From Planctomycetes bacterium UBA1146 (lineage in GTDB: Bacteria; Planctomycetota; UBA8108; UBA1146): a stretch of 26,298 nt of DNA. A program made the position numbers and the translations under genes. Where the stretch lies: NCBI GenBank assembly GCA_002311345.1, contig DCAA01000036.1, positions 10,994 through 37,291 on the forward strand, given 5' to 3'. Shown one piece after another: positions 10,322 through 18,081 of this stretch. The notes under the pieces were generated by a model. That model was given only the letters and a program-made list of their open reading frames with translations, did not search any database and was not told the DNA's origin. Each line of letters starts with the position of its first letter. The first letter of the stretch is position 1.

Positions 10322-10816
10322 TCATTCCTCTTCAGCACTGACACCAAATTCCTGCAGCCAGTAATCGACCTGCTTCTTGCTCCTCGGAGCTGCCGGTTTG
10401 TCTGAGACCTCCCCCGACTTCGATTTTCGGCCGCCCCCACCCTCGAGCACAAGTTTTCGGAATTCACTGCAGGAAACCCACTCGAAGCCTGATCCCCCCA
10501 GACGCGATCCGATGTCAGATCGATCATCGGTAACGACACGAACAGTACCCGTACCACCTTTTTCCCGCGCCAGCGCGAGAATACGATCGTCAGCGACTTT
10601 CCCTCTCCTGGCGATCGAACTCTCAACCCCACTACGCTGTGGCATTGATGCCCCACCGTCATAAACAACTTCAAAGGTTTGATCGGAAACGCGGAGGCGG
10701 GATAACTCATTTTCGAGTAACTGGCGAGCGGCTTCGAATCCACTCTCCTTCATCCGCTGGCGAAACTGAGAGTCAGAATGGATGAGATTGTTGCCATCAA
10801 CGATCCAGTGAATCAA
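10322..10816 (-). CDS. YacP-like NYN-domain ribonuclease
   Basis: The 164-residue protein begins with the PIN/NYN hallmark IVDGNNLI (D7, N9, N10), then VVYDGG (D53), ADDRI (D76, D77) and VVTDDRSD (D97, D98). These acidic residues form the metal-dependent nuclease centre in the NYN_YacP family, whose Bacillus member Rae1 cuts mRNA on the ribosome. The C-terminal 40 residues are basic then acidic and look like a flexible tail. The start is TTG at 10816 (minus strand), with AGAGGG just upstream, overlapping the end of the preceding gene in the same series; that gene's stop lies 7 bases away. It is the last gene of the minus-strand series and converges with the DUF2087 gene. RNA substrate unknown. 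Confidence 0.8.
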   Translation of the reverse strand: MIHWIVDGNNLIHSDSQFRQRMKESGFEAARQLLENELSRLRVSDQTFEVVYDGGASMPQRSGVESSIARRGKVADDRILALAREKGGTGTVRVVTDDRSDIGSRLGGSGFEWVSCSEFRKLVLEGGGGRKSKSGEVSDKPAAPRSKKQVDYWLQEFGVSAEEE

Positions 10817-10823
10817 AGGCCCT

Positions 10824-11132
10824 CTAATCGAAGTCGAAGATGGAAGGTGGTTTCTTGTTCGGATCTTCCTCTGCCTTCTCGAGGCCCTTCTTGAACATAT
10901 CGTCGAGGCGCTCTTCCTTGCCCTCTTCGGCAGCTATCCCTTCCTCGAAGACTTTCTGAGCCTTGTCCGGTCCGGCGGTAGCATCCTTGACGGCATCCTC
11001 GAATGATCTGGTGTTCCCATCCTCATCCTTCGACACGCTGTGAAAGATCCTCCTGGCACGAGGGTCGATGGTAAGGACAGTCTTGCAGTCAGGACATTCA
11101 ATCTCGAACAGGCCGCCGGGTCGGTTTGACAT
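10824..11132 (-). CDS. Small zinc-ribbon-like hypothetical protein
   Basis: The 102-residue protein has one CPDCKTVLTIDP motif (C14 and C17) near the N-terminus, the first half of a zinc ribbon, then a charged, probably helical part rich in E, K and D, ending in KKPPSIFDFD. The second Cys pair is absent, so zinc binding would need dimerisation, another partner, or does not occur. It starts with ATG 3 bases after the folE stop and ends 7 bases before the NYN nuclease start, so the three genes are almost certainly cotranscribed. Similar short proteins with an 'FEIECPDCK' opening occur beside various genes in Planctomycetota by my recollection; no function is known to me. Confidence 0.7.
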   Translation of the reverse strand: MSNRPGGLFEIECPDCKTVLTIDPRARRIFHSVSKDEDGNTRSFEDAVKDATAGPDKAQKVFEEGIAAEEGKEERLDDMFKKGLEKAEEDPNKKPPSIFDFD

Positions 11133-11135
11133 CGA

Positions 11136-11714
11136 TCATGCCTTTCCATAGATGAGAGTAAGAACCTCGTTCCGGGTGGCAAGATTCTCTCGCATAACGC
11201 CACGCATCGCAGAAGTCGTCATGGTGCTGCCCGGTTTCTTTACTCCTCGCATCGTCATGCATGTATGAGTTGCCTCGAGAACTACTGCTACACCCTTGGG
11301 CTCCAACTTGTGGCTGATGAGATCTGCGATCTGTGCGGTCATTCTCTCCTGGATCTGGGGCCTTCTTGCGAAGTGATCCACTGCTCGCGCGAGTTTCGAG
11401 AGTCCGACGATCTTGCCGTCAGGAAGATAGGCAATATGAGCCTTACCTGTAAACGGCATCAGGTGATGCTCACACATGGAGAAGAACGGGATGTCCTTGA
11501 GCAAGACGATCTCGTCGTAATCCTCGTAAAAAACCGCGCTGAGGACTTCGGTACTGTCATCGTGCATCCCGCCCAAAATCTCCCTGTACATCTTTGCAAT
11601 TCGATGAGGTGTGGCCAGCAACCCTTCACGGTTGGGATCTTCTCCCACCCCCTCGAGGATCATTCGCACACCCTCTTGAATCTTTGCATCGTCAATCTTG
11701 TCGGGAACGTCCAT
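11136..11714 (-). CDS. folE: GTP cyclohydrolase I
   Basis: It converts GTP to dihydroneopterin triphosphate, the first step of folate (and, in some bacteria, queuosine) synthesis. The 192-residue protein shows ATPHRIAKMYREIL, then MCEHHLMPFTGKAHIAYLPDGKIVGLSKLAR and ATHTCMTMRGV. The zinc ligands expected for the family are present (C81 and H84 in CEHH, C152 in HTCM in this numbering), and the H in CEHH is catalytic. A longer frame reaches 11744, but the ATG at 11714 has GGGAG (from the end of the preceding gene) 7 bases upstream and lies just after that gene's stop, so it is preferred. The gene is tightly packed between the TatD-like gene and the small Cys-motif protein. Confidence 0.95.
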   Translation of the reverse strand: MDVPDKIDDAKIQEGVRMILEGVGEDPNREGLLATPHRIAKMYREILGGMHDDSTEVLSAVFYEDYDEIVLLKDIPFFSMCEHHLMPFTGKAHIAYLPDGKIVGLSKLARAVDHFARRPQIQERMTAQIADLISHKLEPKGVAVVLEATHTCMTMRGVKKPGSTMTTSAMRGVMRENLATRNEVLTLIYGKA

Positions 11715-11718
11715 CAAA

Positions 11719-12528
11719 TCACTCCCAACCGGGCTGCAGGTCAATCCGCCCGGACAAAGAATAGAAAGCGATGGGATTGTCCCAGACGATTTTTCGGATC
11801 ACATCTTCGGAAGCACCTTCTTGTCTCATCCGCCAGACGGTTCTGGGGACGCTCAGAGGATCGGATGGCCCCCAGTCACAGGATGAATTCACCATCATCC
11901 GTTCCGGTCCATGCTTCTCGAAGATGGCGGCAGCGCGTTCCGGACTCAGTTTGGTCACGGGATAAACGGTATGCCCACACCAGAATCCATTTTCAAGGCT
12001 CGCACCGATAGTTTCTTCGGTGTTGTGGTCTATCAGAATCCTGGTTGGATCGAGTCCCATGTCCTGGATCACCTCAATGGTCCGGAGCGTACCTTCGAGT
12101 TTGTTGCGATGAGGTGTATGGATCATCACGGGCAGTCCGGCGTTGAATGCCATCTCCATTTGCTTGCGCAGGATCACTTCTTCCTCATCGGTGATGAGGT
12201 CGAATCCCAGTTCGCCGACGGCAACTACCGAGGGATGATCGAACCATTCCTCCATCTTGGTGAGAACCTCGTTGGCCAGATCGAGGTCATTGGCCTCACG
12301 AGGGTTTACTCCGATGGTACAAAAATGTTGGATGCCATACTGGGAAGCTCTCTCACGTTCAAAGCCAGTGATGTGATCGAAGTAGTCATAAAATGTACCG
12401 GCGTATTTGCGAGGCTCCCCGAGCCAGAATGACGGTTCGGTGATGGCAACGACACCAGCCACAGCCATTCTCTCGTAATCATCCGTGATTCGAGAAATCA
12501 TATGGCAGTGCGGGTCAAAGATCCTCAT
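11719..12528 (-). CDS. TatD-like metal-dependent hydrolase
   Basis: The 269-residue amidohydrolase-fold protein keeps the full TatD-type metal set: H7 and H9 (DPHCH), E106 (AVGELGFD), H137 (MIHTPH), H168 (LIDHNTEE) and D218 (NSSCDWG). The opening MRIFDPHCHMISRITDDYERMAVAGV and the WLGEPRKYAGTFYDYFDHITGFERERASQYGI stretch mark a branch that resembles the EboB-like proteins rather than the DNase TatD itself; this sub-assignment is from memory and unverified. A longer frame starts at 12618, but ATG at 12528 has a GGGGGAAAGG ribosome binding site upstream and begins with the metal-binding strand, so it is preferred. It follows trxB by 150 bases and its stop overlaps the folE leader. Substrate unknown. 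Confidence 0.85.
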   Translation of the reverse strand: MRIFDPHCHMISRITDDYERMAVAGVVAITEPSFWLGEPRKYAGTFYDYFDHITGFERERASQYGIQHFCTIGVNPREANDLDLANEVLTKMEEWFDHPSVVAVGELGFDLITDEEEVILRKQMEMAFNAGLPVMIHTPHRNKLEGTLRTIEVIQDMGLDPTRILIDHNTEETIGASLENGFWCGHTVYPVTKLSPERAAAIFEKHGPERMMVNSSCDWGPSDPLSVPRTVWRMRQEGASEDVIRKIVWDNPIAFYSLSGRIDLQPGWE

Positions 12529-12678
12529 GGCTGGCGCCTTTCCCCCGGGTGAGTTCGAACAACCCGGGACTGACCGTGCATGGTACTGGATGAGTTTGGC
12601 GATTGGGAAGCGTTCCACGCTGATCCGGGACCGAGAATTCGGCCCCGAGGCGACCCGATCAGTCTGATATCGGCACCA
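12529..12678. other. Gap between trxB and the TatD-like gene
   Basis: This 150-base stretch lies between two minus-strand genes. It contains one hairpin (12627-12634 with 12639-12646) that pairs better as minus-strand RNA because its mismatch there becomes a G-U pair. There is no T-run, so I would not call it a terminator. No gene or promoter is evident. Confidence 0.3.
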
Positions 12679-13602
12679 TCAAGAGTGTTGAGTCTCCAGC
12701 CAGCGCTCTGCATCCATGGCCGCCATACAACCACTCCCTGCAGCGGTAATCGCCTGGCGGTAGGTAAAGTCCTGGACGTCGCCACAGGCGAAAATTCCCT
12801 CGACGCTGGTCTTCACCGCATCGTGAGTCTTGATGTAACCATTCTCGTGAAGATCAAGTTTCCCCTCGAAGAGGTGGGTATTTGGAATATGCCCGATCGC
12901 CACGAACAGACCGGTGAGTTCCAGGGTACTCTTTTCATTCGATTTGAGGTTCTCTACCTCGACCCCACTGACCTTGTCGTCCTTCTCGAGCACCTCTGTG
13001 ATTGCCGAATCCCACATGAACTCGATCTTCGGATTGTCGAATGCTTTCTGCTGCATGATCTTGGAAGCACGAAGAGTGTCTCTGCGGTGAATTACGGTGA
13101 CCTTGTCGGCGAATCGGGTCAAGAAAATCGCCTCCTCCATCGCGGAGTCACCACCTCCAACGATAGCAATCTCCTGACCACGGAAGAAGAAACCGTCACA
13201 GGTGGCACAGGTACTGACCCCGTGGCCCATCAGACGACTTTCTGCTTCAAGTCCAAGCAACTTTGCACTGGCACCTGTCGAGATGATGACGGTCTTGGCC
13301 TCGACCTCCTGCGAAGTGCTCTTCACCCTGTAAGGCTGGCTCGAAAAATCGACTTCGACTACATCCTCGAAGACTATCTCGGCACCGAATCTCTCCGCTT
13401 GCTTTCTGAAGTACTCCATCAGGTCCGGCCCCATGACGCCTTCGGGAAATCCCGGATAGTTCTCGACATCTGTTGTAAGCATCAACTGGCCACCACTGAG
13501 CGAACCGGCAAAGACCAGCGGATCGAGTTGTGCCCTGCTGGAATAGAGGGCAGCGGTGTATCCCGCAGGTCCGGATCCAATGATCACAACTTCCCGAATC
13601 AT
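12679..13602 (-). CDS. trxB: Thioredoxin reductase
   Basis: This NADPH-dependent flavoprotein reduces thioredoxin. The 307-residue length is typical of the low-molecular-weight enzyme. Motifs: FAD-binding GSGPAG (9-14) and FACGD (271-275), redox-active CATC (C132 and C135), NADPH-binding GGGDSA (149-154) and HRR (172-174), which favours NADPH over NADH. The ATG start has GAGGAAG upstream. It heads the minus-strand series of five genes. A partner thioredoxin (trxA, 22451) and a thioredoxin-using enzyme (NrdJ) are in the same window. Confidence 0.96.
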   Translation of the reverse strand: MIREVVIIGSGPAGYTAALYSSRAQLDPLVFAGSLSGGQLMLTTDVENYPGFPEGVMGPDLMEYFRKQAERFGAEIVFEDVVEVDFSSQPYRVKSTSQEVEAKTVIISTGASAKLLGLEAESRLMGHGVSTCATCDGFFFRGQEIAIVGGGDSAMEEAIFLTRFADKVTVIHRRDTLRASKIMQQKAFDNPKIEFMWDSAITEVLEKDDKVSGVEVENLKSNEKSTLELTGLFVAIGHIPNTHLFEGKLDLHENGYIKTHDAVKTSVEGIFACGDVQDFTYRQAITAAGSGCMAAMDAERWLETQHS

Positions 13603-14142
13603 CGATCTTCCTCATTTCGGTACTACTTGCACCAACTGCTGCGCGCGGGTAGTTCGGTGCCGGATCCCACTCCGTGGCCAGAGGGAGGCACGGGCGATTA
13701 TCACCTGAATCGGCGACAATTTCCTCGAATCCGGTCACATTTTTGAGCCTTCAACCAGCAACCGGACGAGGCTTTGCGGGGTTCGGTGAGAGTGCAGTCG
13801 GGTTTTTGATGGAAACCGATTCGCCGTCTGTGTCCGTCACGGCAGTTGCAATCAGAAGGGGTCATATGACACTTGCTTTTTACGAAGACCTTCGTAAGAT
13901 ACTGACCTCTACTTCCACAGGATTTGCTTTCAACCAACCGCAGGTAGCCTCGACGACACGAGCACAGCAGCAACATCGTCGAAGTTCTGGGAGTCGTATT
14001 CTCGGGAGGACCCGACAGTTAGATCATGATGGACAACATTCGACTTGAAATGCCATAGAGATTCTCGTTACTTGAGAGGCGTCCCTGAGGGATGCTGGTC
14101 CGCTACCCCCGGAGGCCGTGTGATTTTCACAAGGAGAAACCG
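13603..14142. promoter_or_regulatory. Divergent regulatory region with palindrome-bearing promoter
   Basis: 540 bases separate trxB (minus) from the secreted-protein gene (plus). A candidate plus-strand promoter is TTGCTT (13873-13878) and TAAGAT (13895-13900), 16 bases apart. Its spacer is occupied by an 8-bp inverted repeat, TTACGAAG-AC-CTTCGTAA (13880-13897), and a perfect 10-base palindrome GTCATATGAC (13861-13870) lies just upstream. This layout looks like an operator. The leader would be about 235 bases, with hairpins at 14002-14015 and 14079-14095, and TGTGA-TTT-TCACA (about 14120-14132) just before the ribosome binding site. A reading frame of 124 codons from 13674 shows nothing protein-like. 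No clear minus promoter for trxB was found. Confidence 0.35.
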
Positions 14143-15222
14143 ATGAAAGATATTTCGCTGAACAGGTCGCTTCTTTCCGTGGCAACCATTCTGGCTCTCG
14201 GGTGCATGTGCTTCAACACACCGGCACTTTCACAGGTCGACGAAGCGGATCCAGCAACCGAGATTGAATCGGAATCGAAAATCGGTCCCATTCCTACGGT
14301 CGACCTCGGTGATGAGGCCCTCGACGCGGACTACGCCAGATTCCTGGCCTTGATCGAGGAGAAGGAATATGCCCGTGCTTTCTCGGTGATCAAGCGAATC
14401 AAGGGCAAGGTACGCAAGCCAGCCGAAAACATCGCTGAAGCGTTTGAGCGATGCATGAAGGAAGCAGAAGGGGGTGTAGTCCTGGAGAAGGCCCGCAAGT
14501 ACGCCGACAAGGACAAGATGAAACAAGCGCTCGCAGTCATCGAGAAGGAAGATCCCAGTGGAGATGCCTTCGATGGTAGTTTTACCGGCGAAGAATTGTC
14601 TCAGTTACGTGAAGAAGCGTTCGATGCCGTGTTCCTGGTTCTCGCCGATTACGAGAAAAAAGGCGAGACCCAGACCAGACAAGCGGATGACGATGAAGAA
14701 GGTGACAACGAGGGTGAGGGCCAAGGTCGTGGCCGCGGCGAACCCGGCGGCGGAAGAGGCCCTGGCAACTCAAAGGTCATCGGCGGTAGTCCCGAGGACG
14801 GTGATGTCCGCACCGGAAAGTACGCCATGCACTGGCAAACCGGTGATGAAATGAGTTTCCTCGACCTCGGCAAGATCGATGAAGAGATCGATCTGACCGA
14901 GTTTCGTTACCTGCGAATCTCACTGCGGTGTGAGGATCCCCGGGCCAAGCCCCAGGTGAGGATTCTGTTCGATGTTGATGGCGGCCAAGCACGACTTGGA
15001 CGCGGGTACGGAAGACGAGGAGCGGCGAGAGCGTTCCAGAGGGAAGGTTTCCAGACCGCCGTGGAAGCGCAATTCCGCTGGCGGGATTTCCGCATCGATC
15101 TCAAAAAATTCTCCGGCAAAGGAGAGGTCGAGTGGGACATGGTCGAGGTTCTGCGCCTGATTCACACCAGTCGCCAGGATACTCTCATCATGATCGATGA
15201 TGTGCGCCTGGAGAGACCCTAG
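14143..15222 (+). CDS. Secreted protein of unknown function with Gly/Arg linker and beta-sandwich-like C-terminus
   Basis: I do not recognise a family. The start ATG at 14143 has AAGGAG 5 bases upstream, so a longer frame beginning at 14092 is not used. Residues 1-30 form a signal peptide (basic start, LLSVATILALGCMCF, likely cleavage after ALS). Residues 50-175 are helical and charged with a repeated helix pattern that may be TPR-like. An acidic to Gly/Arg-rich linker (182-210, including GEGQGRGRGEPGGG) follows. Residues 211-359 look like a carbohydrate-binding-module-like beta sandwich: LTEFRYLRISLRCED, QVRILFDVDGG, FRIDLKKFSGKGEVEWDMVEVLRL and the closing IDDVRLERP. The product is likely periplasmic or surface exposed. 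It is followed by an outer-membrane barrel gene after 56 bases. Confidence 0.7.
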   Translation: MKDISLNRSLLSVATILALGCMCFNTPALSQVDEADPATEIESESKIGPIPTVDLGDEALDADYARFLALIEEKEYARAFSVIKRIKGKVRKPAENIAEAFERCMKEAEGGVVLEKARKYADKDKMKQALAVIEKEDPSGDAFDGSFTGEELSQLREEAFDAVFLVLADYEKKGETQTRQADDDEEGDNEGEGQGRGRGEPGGGRGPGNSKVIGGSPEDGDVRTGKYAMHWQTGDEMSFLDLGKIDEEIDLTEFRYLRISLRCEDPRAKPQVRILFDVDGGQARLGRGYGRRGAARAFQREGFQTAVEAQFRWRDFRIDLKKFSGKGEVEWDMVEVLRLIHTSRQDTLIMIDDVRLERP

Positions 15223-15266
15223 TTTCCCCTTGTTCAGATTCGCGAGATGGCGATGATCTGATCTCG

Positions 15267-15277
15267 AAGGGGGGGGG
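15267..15277 (+). promoter_or_regulatory. Run of nine G next to the start of the barrel gene
   Basis: A homopolymer of nine G (15269-15277, preceded by AA) ends one base before the TTG start at 15279. It could serve as a ribosome binding site, but such runs are prone to length change by slippage, which would change spacing and expression. No other homopolymer of this length was noticed near a start in the window. Confidence 0.45.
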
Positions 15278-15278
15278 A

Positions 15279-16685
15279 TTGTCTTCATCGGCTGTCGGAT
15301 TCGACTCTCTTCAGCACCGGGATGCAGAATTCCGGCTGAGACGGCAACCGGCTCTTCTTCAATTTGTCTTGCTACTGCATCTCTCATTCATCACCGTTGC
15401 CCTTGCTGGACAAGTTCCCCCCGATGAATCCGAACACGATCCTTTCGGTCGTTCTTTCTCCGATTCATCGACCGAGTCAGATAACCCTTCCGGAACGCCC
15501 AGTTCTCTGACCATCGATCGCAGTGGCCGCGTGACCTTGATCGGTCCCGACATGGTCCCCCACCTGATTGTGACCCCCAGGATCCGTGTCCAGCTTCTGG
15601 GGGGGTCAGAACTGCAAGATGGATCGGACCCTGTCGACTTCCAGGGCAGCGATCTTCTGATCGAGGGCAGTGCTCTCGAGAGCAATCACTTCCGGTTCCG
15701 CGCCGACCTCGATGGACTTCGTTCTCCTGGCACCTTCTCCGAGGCATGGATCGATCGCAGAATCGGTACCAGACTCCATCTCACCACCGGCCGGATTCCT
15801 AACGCACTCGGACTTCAGGGTGGGATCCCGCTGGAGGATCGGCTCACCATCTCTCCTGGCGTCCTCGACTGGATCGATGAGGGGTCGAGTTGGGCGCTTC
15901 GTGCCGGAGGGCTGTGGCTCGATGACGCCATCAGTGCCGATTTGCAAGCACGTCTGGGAGGCGCGGCGGATCTCCGGGGCGAGTTCTTCGGCGGCCAGGG
16001 ATTCGCTGGAAGACTCTCCGTGCAACCCTTCGCTCCACTGCTGTTCGGCGGACCCGGTGCCATCGATTCCAGCCACAGTGCTTTTTCCATGTTCATTGCC
16101 GGTCGCTGGGATCACGATCTTGACGGTCACTTTCAGATCGAATCACCGGGTGAGTCGACCATCTATCGGACCCAGAACCTTCAAATGGATTCGGCCAGGT
16201 GGGTCCGTGCCGGCTGGCGCTGGCCTGTGCTCGATTGGCTGCACCTGGAGAACGAGTGGAGCCGAGCCGGTTTCTTCGGAGTCGAGACCAACGACCCCAT
16301 CACCGACTTTCCTGGAGAACTCGACGGTTGGCAGCTGGGAATTCGATTACTGCCCTTCTCGGACGAATCCCTGGCGATACGCTCGGGACCCGATCTTCCT
16401 CCCAGGCTCTTCGACGCATCCTCCCCTCACGACCGCAAGGATCTCGAAGTACTCGTTCGCTATGAAAAAGCCGATCTGGGCGATGAATTGCAACAGCTAG
16501 GGCTGCTCGAAGCGGGAACCGATGCCGGCGGAGTCGAGGTTTTTCGACTCGGAATCTGTTCTCGGCCCTCTCCCTGGTTTCGATGGCTCCTGGAGGGCAC
16601 CCGCACCTGCACAAAGGGGGGTACTTCTTCCTTTGATGGCCTCGAGGTGACCAGTATCCGGCTCATGTTCGAGTTCGGCGGGTAA
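15279..16685 (+). CDS. Outer-membrane beta-barrel (porin-like) protein
   Basis: The 468-residue protein has a long N-terminal stretch (about 25 residues) ahead of a hydrophobic core (ALLQFVLLLHLSFITVALA) ending in a plausible signal peptidase site (ALA-GQ), then a low-complexity Ser/Asp region. From about residue 75 alternating polar/hydrophobic strands with aromatic residues fill the rest: HFRFRADLDG, RLHLTTGRIPNALGLQGGIPLEDRLTIS, WALRAGG, FSMFIAGRWDHD, WVRAGWRW, LEVLVRYEKADL, VFRLGICSR and the terminal IRLMFEFGG. The FRADLDG-SP--F-EAWID-R-G--L--T-GRIP pattern recalls OprO/OprP-type porins. The start is TTG at 15279 behind a G-run; no better start was found, but the N-terminus is uncertain. 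A hairpin follows the stop. Substrate unknown. Confidence 0.65.
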   Translation: MSSSAVGFDSLQHRDAEFRLRRQPALLQFVLLLHLSFITVALAGQVPPDESEHDPFGRSFSDSSTESDNPSGTPSSLTIDRSGRVTLIGPDMVPHLIVTPRIRVQLLGGSELQDGSDPVDFQGSDLLIEGSALESNHFRFRADLDGLRSPGTFSEAWIDRRIGTRLHLTTGRIPNALGLQGGIPLEDRLTISPGVLDWIDEGSSWALRAGGLWLDDAISADLQARLGGAADLRGEFFGGQGFAGRLSVQPFAPLLFGGPGAIDSSHSAFSMFIAGRWDHDLDGHFQIESPGESTIYRTQNLQMDSARWVRAGWRWPVLDWLHLENEWSRAGFFGVETNDPITDFPGELDGWQLGIRLLPFSDESLAIRSGPDLPPRLFDASSPHDRKDLEVLVRYEKADLGDELQQLGLLEAGTDAGGVEVFRLGICSRPSPWFRWLLEGTRTCTKGGTSSFDGLEVTSIRLMFEFGG

Positions 16686-16687
16686 CC

Positions 16688-16715
16688 CTATCCGGAATTC
16701 CTTTCCGGAAGATAG
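16688..16715 (+). terminator. Hairpin after the barrel gene
   Basis: CCGGAA (16692-16697) pairs with TTCCGG (16703-16708) around a 5-base loop, enclosed by CTAT (16688-16691) with ATAG (16712-16715). It begins 3 bases after the TAA stop. No T-run follows, so it is a weak terminator or a 3'-end stabiliser. The remaining bases to 16862 show no gene; they should hold the promoter of the pilin-like genes but I could not pick one. Confidence 0.35.
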
Positions 16716-16862
16716 TCCCTCAACCGGGTCAGCAGGTCATCCCATCGACCTGTCTGGTTTGCGCCAGGAACCACCCTCGTCGTAATCTTCTCAGAGTCCC
16801 TGGTGTGCCTCATTCGACCAATTACCAGCCCGGCGGCTCCCCTTTGAAGGAGAGATTCCAAG

Positions 16863-17312
16863 ATGATTCCGAGCCACGATCTCCACATCCGCCAGCAGGG
16901 TTTCACGCTTCTGGAGGTGATGATTGCCATGGCTCTGATGGGGCTAGTGAGCCTCGGTGCATCGTTACTGCTGTTACCGGTACTCGAGGAGCAGAATAAT
17001 TCCCGGGAAGTAACCCGTGCCACGGGATATGCCCGTGCTGTGCTGGAGGAACTCTATTCTCGGACACTCGAAGATCTCACCAACGATTCCACCGGATACC
17101 TGCTCGAAGAGAACTGGCCCAAGAAGGGCACTCAGATCTTTGATGAAGAGCCAACTCTTGAAGAACTCACCGACCTTTCCATCCCCACCATCGATGTAGA
17201 AGTGAGTGATCTCGACGCAGATCCATTGGAGATCCTGGTCACAGTTTCCTGGCAAGGTCGAGATTTTAGCGACCTCACCGAACAACAATTTTGGGTGGTA
17301 CGAACCCGCTAG
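16863..17312 (+). CDS. Type IV pilin/pseudopilin-like protein (first of three)
   Basis: The 149-residue protein starts with a 12-residue leader ending in QQG, followed by the prepilin peptidase motif G/FTLLEVMIAMALMGLVSLGASLLLLPVL. Glu at +5 after the cleavage site is present. The rest is a short, acidic globular part (VEVSDLDADPLEILVTVSWQGRDF) that could be an alpha/beta head of the GspI or minor pilin type. AAGGAG precedes the ATG by about 9 bases. The next pilin-like gene follows within 8 bases. It is probably inserted in the inner membrane and assembled into a short pilus of a type II secretion or type IV pilus system; no ATPase or secretin gene lies here. Confidence 0.8.
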   Translation: MIPSHDLHIRQQGFTLLEVMIAMALMGLVSLGASLLLLPVLEEQNNSREVTRATGYARAVLEELYSRTLEDLTNDSTGYLLEENWPKKGTQIFDEEPTLEELTDLSIPTIDVEVSDLDADPLEILVTVSWQGRDFSDLTEQQFWVVRTR

Positions 17313-17320
17313 GAGTCTTC

Positions 17321-18010
17321 ATGGAGAAGATCCATCCCTGCAAGGATCAGGGATCGACCCTGCTCGAGATACTCATCGCGACCATCGTTTTTGTGGTCGT
17401 CATTTCTCTGAGTCTCGCTGTGGCTGCTTCCTTCTCACGTTTCGGAGGCGAAGCTAACGCAGACGCCGCCTCTCAACTCGATGCCCATCGTGCCTTTTCT
17501 CGAATCGAGTCGGTGCTGAGGCAGGGTTGGTCTGCTCCGACGATCCTCGACGATGGCGATGCTCTGCAGGTTGATGTCCTTGGATACTCCTGGAATAACC
17601 AAACAACACAGTGGGATCGAATCGACCCCGCAACATGGCGCCGGGAGTACGACCTCAGTGCTGGAGAGTACTTCTTCGTCGACAGTTCCGGTGTCGAGAT
17701 CCCCGTGGCAACCTGCACCGTCCGCTGGGATCGACTCTCGACCGATCCGACAACCGAGGAGTACCACTTCGGAGACGTCAGTTGCTCCATCTCCGATGAA
17801 TCAGGGAATTCCTCTTCATGGCTTCTGGCGGTCGGTATCGGCACCCATCAACTCGATGAATCCGGATCCGAGAGGCTTCCAGGCATCTCTTTTGACGACC
17901 AGGGCCAGGCGATCATCGTCACACTGAATCTGCAGAGAAACCCCGATGAGATCCCCTACTCGATACGAAGTCGTGTCAAACGAAGAAACTACCTGGCCCA
18001 AGCCCAGTGA
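17321..18010 (+). CDS. Type IV pilin/pseudopilin-like protein (second of three)
   Basis: The 229-residue protein has an 11-residue leader (MEKIHPCKDQG) before STLLEILIATIVFVVVISLSLAVAASF, the class III signal helix, with Glu at +5. The globular part (YDLSAGEYFFVDSSGVEIPVATCTVRWDR, IIVTLNLQRN) and the size suggest a GspJ/PilW-like minor pilin. ATG at 17321 has AGGAG about 6 bases upstream, so the earlier start of the longer frame (17291) is discarded. Its TGA stop overlaps a GTG of the next frame, so these genes are tightly coupled. Confidence 0.8.
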   Translation: MEKIHPCKDQGSTLLEILIATIVFVVVISLSLAVAASFSRFGGEANADAASQLDAHRAFSRIESVLRQGWSAPTILDDGDALQVDVLGYSWNNQTTQWDRIDPATWRREYDLSAGEYFFVDSSGVEIPVATCTVRWDRLSTDPTTEEYHFGDVSCSISDESGNSSSWLLAVGIGTHQLDESGSERLPGISFDDQGQAIIVTLNLQRNPDEIPYSIRSRVKRRNYLAQAQ

Positions 18011-18081
18011 AGAAAACTGTTACCTCCATGAAAGCAGCCAAACTGAATCTACCTTCGAACCCACTTGCAGGAGTCACCGCC

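Noticed and set aside
12529..12618. Longer N-terminus for the TatD-like protein
   Set aside because: The extra 30 residues lack family similarity, and ATG at 12528 has a good ribosome binding site right before the metal-binding strand.
13674..14048. 124-codon plus-strand frame in the trxB divergent gap
   Set aside because: The product has no recognisable features and overlaps the palindromes and probable leader; no ribosome binding site.
16688..17023. 111-codon minus-strand frame across the first pilin start
   Set aside because: It is antisense to the pilin signal helix and looks like a shadow.
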